Shown piece by piece: positions 43,812 through 52,771 of a DNA stretch of 64,000 nucleotides. The stretch is from positions 31,189 through 95,188 of the forward strand of contig QZKF01000011.1 of NCBI GenBank assembly GCA_003599455.1, given 5' to 3'. Source of the stretch: Comamonadaceae bacterium (GTDB lineage Bacteria > Pseudomonadota > Gammaproteobacteria > Burkholderiales > Burkholderiaceae_C). Position 1 is the stretch's first letter. Each line of letters begins with the position of its first letter. Under the pieces are notes generated by a model, which saw only the letters and a program-made list of their open reading frames with translations, did no database searches and was not told the DNA's origin. Position numbers and translations under genes: made by a program.

Positions 43812-44831
43812 TTGACCGCAGCACCGGATTTTCAGCGCGTCGCCATCGTCGGCGCCGGTGCCATCGGCGGCTGGCTGGGCGTGCGGCTCTCGCACACCGG
43901 TTGCATCGTGAGCGCGCTGGCGCGCGGCGACACGCTCGCCGCCCTGCAGCGCGACGGCCTGCAGCTGCACCAGGACGGGAAGTTGCAGGGCGCACCGGTG
44001 GAGGCCTCGGCCAGCGCGGTGGCGCTGGGCGTGCAGGACCTCGTGATCGTCGCGGTGAAGGCGCCGTCGCTCGCGGGCGTGGCGCGCGGCATCGCGCCGC
44101 TGATCGGTCGCCACACGGTGGTGCTCACGGCCATGAACGGCGTGCCCTGGTGGTTCTTCAACGGTTTTGGCGGCGAGCGCGCCGGCACGCGCCTGAAGGC
44201 GGTGGACCCCACGGGTGAGATCGACCGCGCCATCCCCGCGCGCCACCTCATCGGCGGCGTGGTGCACGCGAGCTGCTCGGTCGATGCGCCGGGCGTGATC
44301 CGTCACCACTTCGGAAACGGCCTGATCATCGGCGAGCCCTCGGGCGAAGCGAGCGAACGCGTGGCCGCGCTGGCCGCGCTGCTGCAGCGCGCCGGCCTCA
44401 ACGCCACGGTGTCGCCGCAGATCCAGAAAGACGTCTGGTACAAGCTCTGGGGCAACATGACGGTCAACCCGGTCAGCGCGCTCACCGGCGCCACCACCGA
44501 TCGCATCCTGGGCGACGAGCTGGTGCGCGGCTTCATCAGCAGCGTGATGCTCGAGGCCAAGGCCATCGGTGCGCGCATCGGCATCCCGATCGAGCAGCAG
44601 CCCGAAGACCGCCACGCCGTCACGCTCAAGCTCGGCGCCTTCAAGACCTCGATGCTGCAGGATGTGCAGGCGAAGAAGCCGGTCGAGCTCGACGCGCTGG
44701 TGACCGTGGTGCGCGAGCTCGGCCAGATCACCGGCGTGCCCACGCCGTTCACCGACGCGCTGCTGGGCCTTTCGCGCCTGCAGGCGCAGACGCTGGGTCT
44801 GTACCCGGACGCACCGGCCCGACAGGGTTAG
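43812..44831 (+). CDS. 2-dehydropantoate 2-reductase family (PanE/ApbA) oxidoreductase
   Basis: 339 residues from a TTG at 43812 with GGAG seven bases upstream. NADP-binding motif VAIVGAGAIGG (about 11-21) and the ketopantoate reductase C-terminal helical domain (from about 175), with KDVWYKLWGNMTVNPVSALTG. Burkholderiales carry several paralogues, and a genuine PanE role is not implied. The location between a class II aldolase and a LuxR regulator suggests a catabolic oxidoreductase. Confidence 0.87.
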   Translation: MTAAPDFQRVAIVGAGAIGGWLGVRLSHTGCIVSALARGDTLAALQRDGLQLHQDGKLQGAPVEASASAVALGVQDLVIVAVKAPSLAGVARGIAPLIGRHTVVLTAMNGVPWWFFNGFGGERAGTRLKAVDPTGEIDRAIPARHLIGGVVHASCSVDAPGVIRHHFGNGLIIGEPSGEASERVAALAALLQRAGLNATVSPQIQKDVWYKLWGNMTVNPVSALTGATTDRILGDELVRGFISSVMLEAKAIGARIGIPIEQQPEDRHAVTLKLGAFKTSMLQDVQAKKPVELDALVTVVRELGQITGVPTPFTDALLGLSRLQAQTLGLYPDAPARQG

Positions 44832-44871
44832 CCCGCTGGCGGTCCGCGGCCCGGCGCTGAAGAATCCGCCC

Positions 44872-45687
44872 ATGCCTTCCACTTGGACGCTCGACGCACC
44901 CGCTGCCGGCCTCGCCGTGCCAGCGCCGGTCGTGCAGGGCCTGCTCGAGGTGGCCAGCGCGCCACTGAGCGCGGCCCGCCTGCTGCAGGCCGTGCAGGCG
45001 GTGGTGCCGGTGCAGTACCTCTCGCTAGTCGCCTTCCGCCGCGACACCCCCGAACTGGTCGAAGGCAGTTCGCGCGACACGCAGGGCCGCGACGTGGTGG
45101 CCGAGTGTTTCGCCATCTACCGCCGCAGCTACTTCCGCAGCGACGCGGTGATGCGCATCGCCGACCAGGTGGCCGGGCGACCCGCGCGCGAGGTGGCGGT
45201 GCTGCACTGCCGCGCCGACGAGCTGCCCGTACCGGGCTGGCGCGACGACATCTACGTGCGCGAGCGCCTCACCGAGCGCTTCACCCTGCTGCACGCGCCC
45301 GCGCCCGGCGCGGTGCAGGCCATCCACCTCTACCGCGACGACCGCCAGGGCCTGTTCCAGCCGTCCGAGATCGGTCAGCTGCTGGCGCTGGCGCCGCTGC
45401 TGCGCCAGGCCCACCAGGCCGCGCTGCAGGTCGGCGCGGTGGTGGCCGACCGCCAGGCCCAGGTGTCGCAGGCCGCGCAACGCCTGGCGCGGCTGGCGCC
45501 CGCGCTCTCGCCGCGCGAACGCGCCGTGTGCGCGCGCATCGCCTGCGGCCTCAGCGCCGACGGCATCGCGGCCGACCTCGACGTGGCGCCCTCGACCGTG
45601 GTGACGCTGCGCAAGCGCGCCTACCTCAAGCTGGCCGGGGCGGGCTTGCCCGCCGAGCGCGTGGGCCTGGCGCGCCTGCTGGCCTGA
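44872..45687 (+). CDS. LuxR-family HTH transcriptional regulator
   Basis: 271 residues. The C-terminal helix-turn-helix is clear: LSPRERAVCARIACGLSADGIAADLDVAPSTVVTLRKRAYLKL (about 208-250). The N-terminal about 170 residues are not a recognisable autoinducer or receiver domain, so it is an orphan LuxR-type regulator. It lies 40 bases after the KPR-like gene and 86 bases before a Rieske oxygenase gene, so it may control one of those blocks. Confidence 0.87.
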   Translation: MPSTWTLDAPAAGLAVPAPVVQGLLEVASAPLSAARLLQAVQAVVPVQYLSLVAFRRDTPELVEGSSRDTQGRDVVAECFAIYRRSYFRSDAVMRIADQVAGRPAREVAVLHCRADELPVPGWRDDIYVRERLTERFTLLHAPAPGAVQAIHLYRDDRQGLFQPSEIGQLLALAPLLRQAHQAALQVGAVVADRQAQVSQAAQRLARLAPALSPRERAVCARIACGLSADGIAADLDVAPSTVVTLRKRAYLKLAGAGLPAERVGLARLLA

Positions 45688-45773
45688 AGACCCTGTCCAT
45701 CCCCCTCGAAGGGGACGGGGTGCGGCACGGCGCGGCCTAGCATGGGCCGACTGGATACGAAAGGAGACAGGCC

Positions 45774-46859
45774 ATGTGGCTGCGCAACTGCTGGTATGTG
45801 ATCGCCTGGGACCACGAGATTCCCGTGGCCGACGCGCCGCAGCTCTTCAACCGCACCGTGCTGGGCGAGCCGGTGCTGGTCTACCGCACCCAGGCCGGTG
45901 AGCTGGTGGCGCTGGAAGACCGCTGCTGCCACCGTCACGCGCCGCTGTCGGCGGGGCGGCGCGAGGGCGACTGCGTGCGCTGCGGTTACCACGGCCTGAA
46001 GTTCGACGCCCGGGGGCAGTGCGTGGAGGCACCCGGCATCGAGATCGTGCCGGCCCGGGCGCGCGTGCGCCGCTATCCGGTGGCGGTGAAGAACCGCTGG
46101 GTGTTCGTCTGGATGGGCGACCCCGCGGGGGCCGACGAGGCGCTGCTGCCCGACAACTTCAGCTGCGACAGCCCCGCATGGCGGCACAAGCCCGGCTACC
46201 TGCACTACGACACGCCCTACCTGCTGATCTGCGACAACCTGCTCGACTTCTCGCACCTGAGCTACGTGCACGAGAAGTCGCTCGGCGGCTCCACGCGCAT
46301 CGCGCAGTCGCGCCCGGTGATCGAGCCGGTGCCCGGCGCCACGGCCGACTGGCCGCAGATGGGCATCAAGGTCTCGCGCCACGTGAACGACGTGCCGCCG
46401 CCGCCGTTCTACCAGCGCTTCCGCCGCTTCGAGACGAACCTGGACCGCTGGTTCGTCTACGAATTCCTGCTGCCCGGCACGCTGCTCATGCACTCGGGCG
46501 GGCGGCCCACCGGCACCGCGCCCGACGCGCCCGGTCCCTCGGTGCGGCTGCACAGCTGCCAGACGCTCACGCCCGAAACCGCCACCTCCACGCACTACTT
46601 CTTCCAGCAGTCGCACCCGGTGGACGAGGGCGACGACACGGTGACCGAAAGCATCTTCAACAGCCTGGTGGGCGCGTTCAACGAAGACCGCGACATGATC
46701 ACCGCGCAGCACCGCAACATCCAGCTCAACCCCGCGCTGCCCATGATGCCGCTGGCCATGGACGCCGCGCTGATCGCTTTCCGGCGCCTGCTCGAAGCCC
46801 GTGTCCAAGCCGAGCGCAACGCCGCCACCGCTTCCCCCCAACCGGCCGTGACGGCCTAG
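45774..46859 (+). CDS. Rieske non-heme iron oxygenase, alpha subunit (VanA-like)
   Basis: 361 residues. The N-terminal Rieske 2Fe-2S cluster is formed by C51, H53, C70 and H73 (CCHRHAPLS and CVRCGYHG). The mononuclear iron site is His161 and His166 in NLLDFSHLSYVHEKS. Length and sequence resemble vanillate O-demethylase oxygenase subunits, which use oxygen and an electron-transfer partner to demethylate or hydroxylate an aromatic acid. No reductase (VanB-like) gene is nearby, so it must use a partner encoded elsewhere. A GGAGA-type ribosome-binding site is present. Confidence 0.92.
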   Translation: MWLRNCWYVIAWDHEIPVADAPQLFNRTVLGEPVLVYRTQAGELVALEDRCCHRHAPLSAGRREGDCVRCGYHGLKFDARGQCVEAPGIEIVPARARVRRYPVAVKNRWVFVWMGDPAGADEALLPDNFSCDSPAWRHKPGYLHYDTPYLLICDNLLDFSHLSYVHEKSLGGSTRIAQSRPVIEPVPGATADWPQMGIKVSRHVNDVPPPPFYQRFRRFETNLDRWFVYEFLLPGTLLMHSGGRPTGTAPDAPGPSVRLHSCQTLTPETATSTHYFFQQSHPVDEGDDTVTESIFNSLVGAFNEDRDMITAQHRNIQLNPALPMMPLAMDAALIAFRRLLEARVQAERNAATASPQPAVTA

Positions 46860-46876
46860 AACACCGGAGACCCCCG

Positions 46877-47896
46877 ATGACCCGCAAGACCTTCCTGTCC
46901 TCCTCCATGGCCGCCACCGCGTTGCTGGCCACCACCGGCCTGGCCGGCGCCCAGACCGTGCTCAGCGTCTCCACCTGGTTGCCACCCGCCCACGGCGCCA
47001 CCATGGCGCAGAACCAGTGGTGCGAAGCGGTGGAGAAGGAGAGCAAGGGCAGCGTGAAGTGCAACCTGCTGCCCAAGGCGGTGTCGGCACCACCCGGCAC
47101 CTTCGACGCGGTGCGCGATGGCCTGGCCGACGTGTCGTTCACGGTGGACGGCTACACGCCGGGTCGCTTCATCTTCACGCAGGTGGCCGAGTTCCCCTTT
47201 CTGGGCGACAGCTCCACCGCCACCTCGGTGGCCTACCAGCGCATCTACGACAAGTACTTCGCGCCGCTGGGCGAGCACCGCGGCATCAAGACGCTGGCGG
47301 TGTTCACGCACGGCCCGGGCATCATCTTCACCGTCAAGCAGCCGGTGACCAGCGCGGCCGACGCGGGCAAGCTCAAGTTCCGCATCGGTGGCGGCAACAT
47401 CAACGAGCTCTCCAAGCTCATGGGCTGGAACACCACGCTCAAGCCGGCCACCGAATCGTTCGAACTGCTGTCCACCGGCGTGATGGACGGTACCTTCTTC
47501 CCCGACGAGTCGCTGCAGTCCATGCGCCTGTCGATGGTGAAGTACGCCACCACCTTCCCCGGCGGCCTCTACAACACCAGCTTCGTCTTCATGATGAACG
47601 AAGGCAAGTACAAGGCCCTGTCGGCCGCCGACAAGGCGGCGGTGGACAAGGTCTCGGGTGAGGCGGCGGCGCGCCTGTTCGCCGCCGGCTGGGACCGCAC
47701 CGACGCGGCCTCGCGCGACATCCAGAAGACCACCGGCGTGCAGCGCCAGATGGCCAGCGATGCCTTCGTGAGCGAGGTCAAGGCCAAGCAGGCCGCGCTG
47801 GAAGACAAGTGGGTGGCCGCGGCCGAGGCGCGGGGCCTGAAGAACGCGCGGGGCGTGCTGGCCGAGTTCCGCGCCGAAACGCAGAAGCTGAAATAG
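46877..47896 (+). CDS. TRAP transporter solute-binding protein, DctP family
   Basis: 339 residues. Signal peptide at 1-25 (MTRKTFLSSSMAATALLATTGLAGA, cut before QTV). The mature chain has the DctP features NQWCEAVEKESKG, FDAVRDGLADVSFTVDGYTPG, and GKLKFRIGGGNINE. It would bind a carboxylate in the periplasm. No DctQ or DctM membrane gene is adjacent, so it is an orphan binding protein, possibly serving a permease elsewhere. It follows the Rieske oxygenase by 17 bases, linking uptake and oxidation of the same compound (inference). Confidence 0.92.
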   Translation: MTRKTFLSSSMAATALLATTGLAGAQTVLSVSTWLPPAHGATMAQNQWCEAVEKESKGSVKCNLLPKAVSAPPGTFDAVRDGLADVSFTVDGYTPGRFIFTQVAEFPFLGDSSTATSVAYQRIYDKYFAPLGEHRGIKTLAVFTHGPGIIFTVKQPVTSAADAGKLKFRIGGGNINELSKLMGWNTTLKPATESFELLSTGVMDGTFFPDESLQSMRLSMVKYATTFPGGLYNTSFVFMMNEGKYKALSAADKAAVDKVSGEAAARLFAAGWDRTDAASRDIQKTTGVQRQMASDAFVSEVKAKQAALEDKWVAAAEARGLKNARGVLAEFRAETQKLK

Positions 47897-47900
47897 GCGC

Positions 47901-48521
47901 CTAGCCCGCGAGGGCCGGGAACAGCTTCACCAGGCCGGTGGCCATGACCTCGACCGACAGGGCGGCGAGGATCAGGCCCATCAGGCGGGTCATCACGTTG
48001 ATGCCGGTCTGGCCCAGGAAGCGCGCGATCGGCTCGGCCAGCGTGAAGCAGATGGCGGTGGCCAGCGCGATCACCACGCCATAGCCCACCAGCGCGGCGT
48101 GCTGGAAGAAGGTCTTGGCCTGGTCGGCGTAGATCACCACGGTGGACATGGTGGCCGGCCCGGTGAGCAACGGAATCGTCAACGGCACCACCGCGATCGA
48201 GGCACGCGCCGAGGCGTCGCTGACCTCGCGCTCGTTGGTCTTGGCCTCGGCGGGCTGCGCATTGAGCATGGACAGCGCCGAGGTCAGCAGCAGCATGCCG
48301 CCGCCCACCTGGAAGCTGGCCAGCGAGATGCTGAAGAACTCCAGGATCTGCAGGCCGATGATGGCGCAGGTGGCGATGACGGCGAACGCGCTGATCGACG
48401 CGATCATCACCGTGCGCCGCCGCTGCTTGCGCGAGAAGCCCTGCGTGTAGTGGATGAAGAAGGGCACGATCGCCAGCGGGTTGACGATCGCCAGCAGGGT
48501 GATGAGCGGCTTGAAATCCAT
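47901..48521 (-). CDS. MarC family integral membrane protein
   Basis: 206 residues from MDFKPLITLLAIVNPLAIVPFF. Six predicted membrane helices and the MarC/UPF0056 signatures TLLAIVNPLAIVPFF near the start and VPLTIPLLTGPATMS in the middle. Function is not established despite the historical name; related proteins include the NAAT amino-acid transporter group. It is convergent with the TRAP protein (4-base gap) and 29 bases downstream of the MaoC gene on the same strand. Confidence 0.9.
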   Translation of the reverse strand: MDFKPLITLLAIVNPLAIVPFFIHYTQGFSRKQRRRTVMIASISAFAVIATCAIIGLQILEFFSISLASFQVGGGMLLLTSALSMLNAQPAEAKTNEREVSDASARASIAVVPLTIPLLTGPATMSTVVIYADQAKTFFQHAALVGYGVVIALATAICFTLAEPIARFLGQTGINVMTRLMGLILAALSVEVMATGLVKLFPALAG

Positions 48522-48550
48522 GCCCGGGATTGTGGGGCATGGGCGGCGTT

Positions 48551-49033
48551 TCAGGGCCCTGGTTCTGCGGGCTGGCCCGGTTCCCTTCTTCTGAACATGC
48601 CGTAGCCCTCCATGTGCAGCACCTGCTCGCCGTGCTGGTTGAACATGTCCCAGGTGGTGCGCACCAGGCCCACGTCCAGCCGCTTGCTCATGGGCCGCTT
48701 TTCCAGAATGGTGTGCTGCAGCCGCAGCGTGTCGCCCGGAAACACCGGCTTGAGCCACTTCAGGTTCTCCAGGCCGGGCGAGCCCAGGCTGGAGCTTTCA
48801 TTCAGGAAGTTCGTCACCATCAGCCGCATGGCCATGGCGCAGGTGTGCCAGCCGCTGGCGCTGAGCGCGCCGAACACCGAGGCCCTGGCGGCCTCGTGGT
48901 CCAGGTGGAAGGGCTGCGGGTCGAACTGGCGCGCGAAGGCCAGGGTGTCTTCTTCGGTCGGGGTGATGGTGCCCAGGTCCCGTGTGCTGCCCACTTCCAG
49001 GTCTTCCCACCAGTATTTGATGTCTGCGGCCAT
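48551..49033 (-). CDS. MaoC-like (hotdog-fold) dehydratase
   Basis: 160 residues. Hydratase motif DPQPFHLDHEAARASVFGALSASGWHT (about 39-65), with the catalytic Asp/His of the R-hydratase 2 family. A MaoC-like hotdog enzyme hydrates enoyl-CoA or a comparable unsaturated acid. The two-base gap to the SDR gene upstream suggests one operon, the pair possibly forming a hydratase/dehydrogenase of a beta-oxidation-like pathway. Substrate is unknown. Confidence 0.9.
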   Translation of the reverse strand: MAADIKYWWEDLEVGSTRDLGTITPTEEDTLAFARQFDPQPFHLDHEAARASVFGALSASGWHTCAMAMRLMVTNFLNESSSLGSPGLENLKWLKPVFPGDTLRLQHTILEKRPMSKRLDVGLVRTTWDMFNQHGEQVLHMEGYGMFRRREPGQPAEPGP

Positions 49034-49035
49034 CG

Positions 49036-49794
49036 CTAGCGTCCTCCGGATACGTCCAGCAAACTCATCGTCGTGTAGCTCGCGGCGTCCGACAGCAGCC
49101 AGACGATGGCCTGCGCCACCTCGTCGGCCTGGCCGCCGCGCTGCATGGGCACCAGATGCTGCAGGTCGCGCACCCGGTCGGGCAGGCCACCCGAGGCGTG
49201 GATATCGGTCTCGATCAGGCCCGGGCGCACCGCGTTGACGCGGATGCCCTCGGCCGCCACCTCCTTGGCCAGGCCGATGGTGAAGGCGTCGATTGCGCCC
49301 TTGGCCGCGGCGTAGTCCACGTACTGCCCGGGCGAACCCAGGCGCGAGGCGGCGCTGGACAGGTTCACGATGGCGCCGCCTTCGCCGCCGTGGCGCGTGC
49401 TCATGCGGCGCACCGCCTCGCGCGCGCACAGCATGGAGCCGATCACGTTGATGTCGAACATGCGGCGCCAGCGCGCCATGCTCATCTCGTCCACGCGCGC
49501 GCTCACGTCGACCACGCCGGCGTTGTTCACCAGGCCACCGAGCCGGCCGAACTGGGCGTCGATCCGGGCGAACATGGCCAGCACCTGGGCTTCGTCGGCC
49601 ACGTCGGCCTGCACGCTCATGGCGCGGCCGCCACCGGCGCGGATCGCGCGCACCACCTCGTCGGCCGCGAGCGAATTCGCGGCGTAGTTCACCGCCACCG
49701 CCCAGCCCTGTTGCGCGGCCAGCCGCGCGGTGGCCGCGCCAATGCCGCGCCCGCCGCCGGTGACCAGCAGCACCCGGCCATTCATCTGGTCCAT
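49036..49794 (-). CDS. SDR-family oxidoreductase (FabG-like)
   Basis: 252 residues. Classical SDR with TGGGRGIGAATA at the cofactor site, NNAGVVD, Ser in LSSAASRLG, catalytic Tyr-Lys in YVDYAAAKGAID, and RPGLIETDI. Reduces or oxidises a hydroxy/keto substrate; FabG-like family but no acyl-carrier partner is nearby. Cotranscribed with the MaoC-like gene downstream. The divergent gap to the isomerase gene is 87 bases and contains imperfect inverted arms GGAACGGTGGC and GCCACCGCGCGTTCC. Confidence 0.9.
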   Translation of the reverse strand: MDQMNGRVLLVTGGGRGIGAATARLAAQQGWAVAVNYAANSLAADEVVRAIRAGGGRAMSVQADVADEAQVLAMFARIDAQFGRLGGLVNNAGVVDVSARVDEMSMARWRRMFDINVIGSMLCAREAVRRMSTRHGGEGGAIVNLSSAASRLGSPGQYVDYAAAKGAIDAFTIGLAKEVAAEGIRVNAVRPGLIETDIHASGGLPDRVRDLQHLVPMQRGGQADEVAQAIVWLLSDAASYTTMSLLDVSGGR

Positions 49795-49881
49795 GACCCG
49801 CCTCCTGCAAGGAACGGTGGCATCGCGTACAACACGGGCTCGCCACCGCGCGTTCCATTACAACAGCCCCAGGAGACCGCC

Positions 49882-50481
49882 ATGCGTCGCACAGTCGACT
49901 ACTACTTCGCCCCACAGAGCCCCTGGACCTACCTGGGCCACGAGCGCTTCGCCGCCCTGGCGCGCGAGACCGGTGCGACCGTGCGCGTGCTGCCCATGGA
50001 CCTGGGCAAGATATTCCCCCTCTCCGGCGGCTTGCCACTGCCCAAGCGCGCGCCGCAGCGCCAGGCCTACCGGCTGCTGGAACTGCGCCGCTTCAGCGAG
50101 GCGCTGGGCGTGCCGCTGAACCCGGAGCCGCGCTTCTTCCCGGTGGCCGGCGACCCGGCCGCGCGCCTGATCACCGCGGTGGCCATGCGCGACGGCGCGG
50201 ATGCCGCGATGCAGCTGACTGGCGCGGTGACCGCGGCCGTGTGGGCGCAGGAACGCGACATCGCTTCGCCCGACGTGCTGGCCGCCCTGCTGGCCGAATG
50301 CGGACTGGACGCGGCGCGGCTGGACCAGTCGGGGCAGCCCGAGGTGCAGGCGCGCTACGACGCACAGACGCAGGCCGCGATCGACGCCAGCGTGTTCGGC
50401 GCACCGAGCTACGTCATCGACGGCGAGCTGTTCTGGGGCCAGGACCGCCTCGACTTCGTGGCCCGCCAGCTGCGGGCCTGA
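49882..50481 (+). CDS. 2-hydroxychromene-2-carboxylate isomerase family protein
   Basis: 199 residues. DsbA-like thioredoxin fold with FAPQSPWTYLGHERFAALA (GST-kappa/HCCA isomerase-type Ser in place of the Cys) and GAPSYVIDGELFWGQDRLDF at the C terminus. These glutathione-dependent isomerases are known from naphthalene-type degradation, but paralogues are broad. The start is preceded by AGGAGA. It is 33 bases upstream of the dienelactone hydrolase gene, suggesting an aromatic-catabolism pair. Confidence 0.9.
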   Translation: MRRTVDYYFAPQSPWTYLGHERFAALARETGATVRVLPMDLGKIFPLSGGLPLPKRAPQRQAYRLLELRRFSEALGVPLNPEPRFFPVAGDPAARLITAVAMRDGADAAMQLTGAVTAAVWAQERDIASPDVLAALLAECGLDAARLDQSGQPEVQARYDAQTQAAIDASVFGAPSYVIDGELFWGQDRLDFVARQLRA

Positions 50482-50513
50482 CACTTCCTTCCACCCACAA
50501 CAGGAGCCATCCC

Positions 50514-51203
50514 ATGGGACACATGATCGAACTCAAGGCCGCCGACGGCACCCGCTTTCCGGCCTACGTGGCGGGGCCCGCGGGCCACCCCAAGGCCAAA
50601 GGCGGCCTGGTCGTGCTGCAGGAAATCTTCGGCGTGAACTCGCACATCCGCTCGGTGGCCGACGGCTACGCGGCCGACGGCTATTTCGTGGTCGCACCCG
50701 CCACCTTCCACCGCGTCAAGGCGGACGTGGAGCTGGGTTACGCCGAGGCCGACATGGGCGCCGGCTTCGGCCTCAAGACCGCGGTGGAGGCGCTGCCCGC
50801 GCCTGGCGTCATGCCCGACATCCAGGCCGCCATCGACCACGCGGCGCAGGCCGGCAAGGTCGGCATCGTCGGCTACTGCTGGGGCGGCCTGCTGACCTGG
50901 CGCTCGGCCTGCATGCTCAAGGGCCTGTCCGCCGCCGTGCCGTACTACGGGGGTGGCATGACGGTGGGCGACGATGCGGGCCGCAAGCCCACCGTGCCGG
51001 TGATGGCGCATTTCGGCGACCAGGACCACTGGATTCCGCTCGACACGGTGGAGGCCTTCAAGAAGGCGCAGCCCGGTGTGGCGGTGCACGTGTACCAGGC
51101 CAACCACGGCTTCAACTGCGACCAGCGCGGCTCGTACAACGAAGCGGCCGCGAAGCTTGCGCGCGAACGCACGCTGGCCTTCTTCGCGCAGCACGTGGGC
51201 TGA
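50514..51203 (+). CDS. Dienelactone hydrolase family protein
   Basis: 229 residues. Alpha/beta hydrolase with nucleophile Cys122 in GYCWGG, an Asp in FGDQDHWIP and the His in ANHGF near the C terminus, the Cys-Asp-His set typical of dienelactone hydrolase. Opens the lactone in ortho-cleavage type pathways, although family members also act on other esters. Ribosome-binding site CAGGAG is present, spaced from the ATG. Six bases separate it from the amidohydrolase gene. Confidence 0.92.
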   Translation: MGHMIELKAADGTRFPAYVAGPAGHPKAKGGLVVLQEIFGVNSHIRSVADGYAADGYFVVAPATFHRVKADVELGYAEADMGAGFGLKTAVEALPAPGVMPDIQAAIDHAAQAGKVGIVGYCWGGLLTWRSACMLKGLSAAVPYYGGGMTVGDDAGRKPTVPVMAHFGDQDHWIPLDTVEAFKKAQPGVAVHVYQANHGFNCDQRGSYNEAAAKLARERTLAFFAQHVG

Positions 51204-51209
51204 ACGGCG

Positions 51210-52115
51210 ATGCGGCGCGCCGGTCTGTTCGCGTGTCTGGCGCTGGCCTGCGTGGGGGCGGCCGCGGCCGCCGACTACAGCGGCCCGCTGTTCGACGCCC
51301 ACCTGCACTACAACGACGAGGCCTGCACGCACGACACGCCGGCTCCGGGCTGCCCGCACCCCATGGCCGATGTGCTGGACCGCATGCAGAAGAGCGGTGT
51401 GCGCGCCATCGTTGCCAACTCGCGGCCCAACGACGGCACCCGGGCCCTGGCCAGCGCGCGCGAGCAGACCCGCGCCGCCGGCGTGACCGTGGTGCCCTTC
51501 GTGCGCCTGTACCGCAACCGCGCCGACTACAGCAACTGGTTTCGCGACGAAACCGTCGTGGACATGGTGAACGCCGAGCTGGCGCGCGGCACGCCCGCCG
51601 GGCCCTACCGCGGCCTGGGCGAGTTCCACCTGTATGACAGCGCCAACGCCAACGGTCCGGTGGCGAAGAAGCTCATGGCACTGGCCGAGGAAAAGGACCT
51701 CGCGGTGCTGGCGCACGTGGACGACGCAGCGATCGACCTGCTGATGGCGAACACGCCTTCGAAAGGCCAGAAGACGCGCCTGATCTGGGCACACACCGGC
51801 ATCGGCGGCACGCCCGCGGCGCGGGTGGACGCGCTGTTCGCGCGCTACCCCAGGTTGATGGGCGAACTTTCCTACCGACCCGGCCTGACCTGCACCGATG
51901 GCCAGCTCTGCCCCGAGTGGCGCGCGCTGCTGCTCAAGTACCCGGACCGTTTCCTGATCGGCTCGGACACCTGGATCAACCAGCGCTGGCAGTACTACGA
52001 CGAGCTCATGAAGGGCTACCGCACCTGGCTGGGTGGCCTGCCGGCCGATGTGGCGCGGCGCATCGCCTGGGACAATGGCGCGAAACTCTTTGGCGTGGCC
52101 ACACCGACATCCTGA
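51210..52115 (+). CDS. Exported amidohydrolase-like protein
   Basis: 301 residues. N-terminal signal sequence (about 1-21, [21 protein letters not shown]), then a TIM-barrel metal-dependent hydrolase with [10 protein letters not shown] (metal-binding HxH) as first motif, [16 protein letters not shown] and IWAHTGIGG for further ligands, and [11 protein letters not shown] as the terminal Asp. The family (amidohydrolase 2-like) includes decarboxylases and lactonases; the substrate is not deducible. Periplasmic location is predicted. It is followed after 2 bases by the GST gene. Confidence 0.85.
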   Translation: MRRAGLFACLALACVGAAAAADYSGPLFDAHLHYNDEACTHDTPAPGCPHPMADVLDRMQKSGVRAIVANSRPNDGTRALASAREQTRAAGVTVVPFVRLYRNRADYSNWFRDETVVDMVNAELARGTPAGPYRGLGEFHLYDSANANGPVAKKLMALAEEKDLAVLAHVDDAAIDLLMANTPSKGQKTRLIWAHTGIGGTPAARVDALFARYPRLMGELSYRPGLTCTDGQLCPEWRALLLKYPDRFLIGSDTWINQRWQYYDELMKGYRTWLGGLPADVARRIAWDNGAKLFGVATPTS

Positions 52116-52117
52116 AC

Positions 52118-52768
52118 ATGATCCAGCTGCACTTCGCCCCCAGCACCGCCTGCATGATCCCGCACATCTTGCTGGAAGAACTCGGCGTGCCCTACCAGCG
52201 TGTGCCGGTCGACAAGCAGAACGACGGGCACAAGGCGCCGGCCTACCTGAAGCTCAATCCCAACGGCCTGCTGCCGGCGCTCACCGACGGTGATCTGGTG
52301 CTGTACGAGACGGCCGCGATCTGCCTGCACCTGTGCGACACGCATCCGCAGGCCGGGCTGCTGCCCGCGCTGGGCACGCACGAACGCGCCCACGCCTACA
52401 AGTGGCTGATGTGGCTCACCAACACGCTGCAGGCCACGCTGATCGTGTACTTCTACCCCGAGCGCTGGATGAACGAGGGCAACGCCGCGGGCGTGGCCGA
52501 ACTCAAGGCCCGGGCGCAGGTGCGCGTGGGCCCGCTGATTGACCAGCTCGACGCCGAGTTCGCGCGCCATGGCGGGCGGTGGTTCCTGGGCGCCGCCTAC
52601 TCGGCGCTCGACCCGTACGTGTTCACGCTGTGCCGCTGGACGCGCAACTTCTCCAGCGCGCCGGCCCGCGAGCGCCCCCACCTGGGGCCCTATCTGCAGC
52701 GCATGCTGGAGCGCCCGGCGGTGCAGCGCATGCTGACCAACGAAGGACTCGCTGCGCCCTTCGTGTGA
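52118..52768 (+). CDS. Glutathione S-transferase family protein
   Basis: 216 residues. N-terminal thioredoxin-fold domain with FAPSTACMIPHILLEELGVPY and NPNGLLPALTDGDLVLYETAAICLHL (glutathione-binding Glu-Thr in the YETAAI region), then an all-helical C-terminal domain. Closest to beta/bacterial GSTs. Substrate unknown. It overlaps nothing but begins 2 bases after the amidohydrolase stop, so is read from the same transcript, and is convergent with the CorA gene. Confidence 0.9.
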   Translation: MIQLHFAPSTACMIPHILLEELGVPYQRVPVDKQNDGHKAPAYLKLNPNGLLPALTDGDLVLYETAAICLHLCDTHPQAGLLPALGTHERAHAYKWLMWLTNTLQATLIVYFYPERWMNEGNAAGVAELKARAQVRVGPLIDQLDAEFARHGGRWFLGAAYSALDPYVFTLCRWTRNFSSAPARERPHLGPYLQRMLERPAVQRMLTNEGLAAPFV

Positions 52769-52771
52769 GGT

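Noticed and set aside
43812..44831. Calling the KPR-family gene panE
   Set aside because: Burkholderiales have many paralogues of this fold, and the catabolic neighbourhood does not support pantothenate synthesis.
45695..45722. Hairpin TCCCC/GGGGA after the LuxR gene as a terminator
   Set aside because: The stem is 5 bp and no T-run follows, so it does not qualify. It may be a degenerate dispersed repeat, but one copy is not enough to say.
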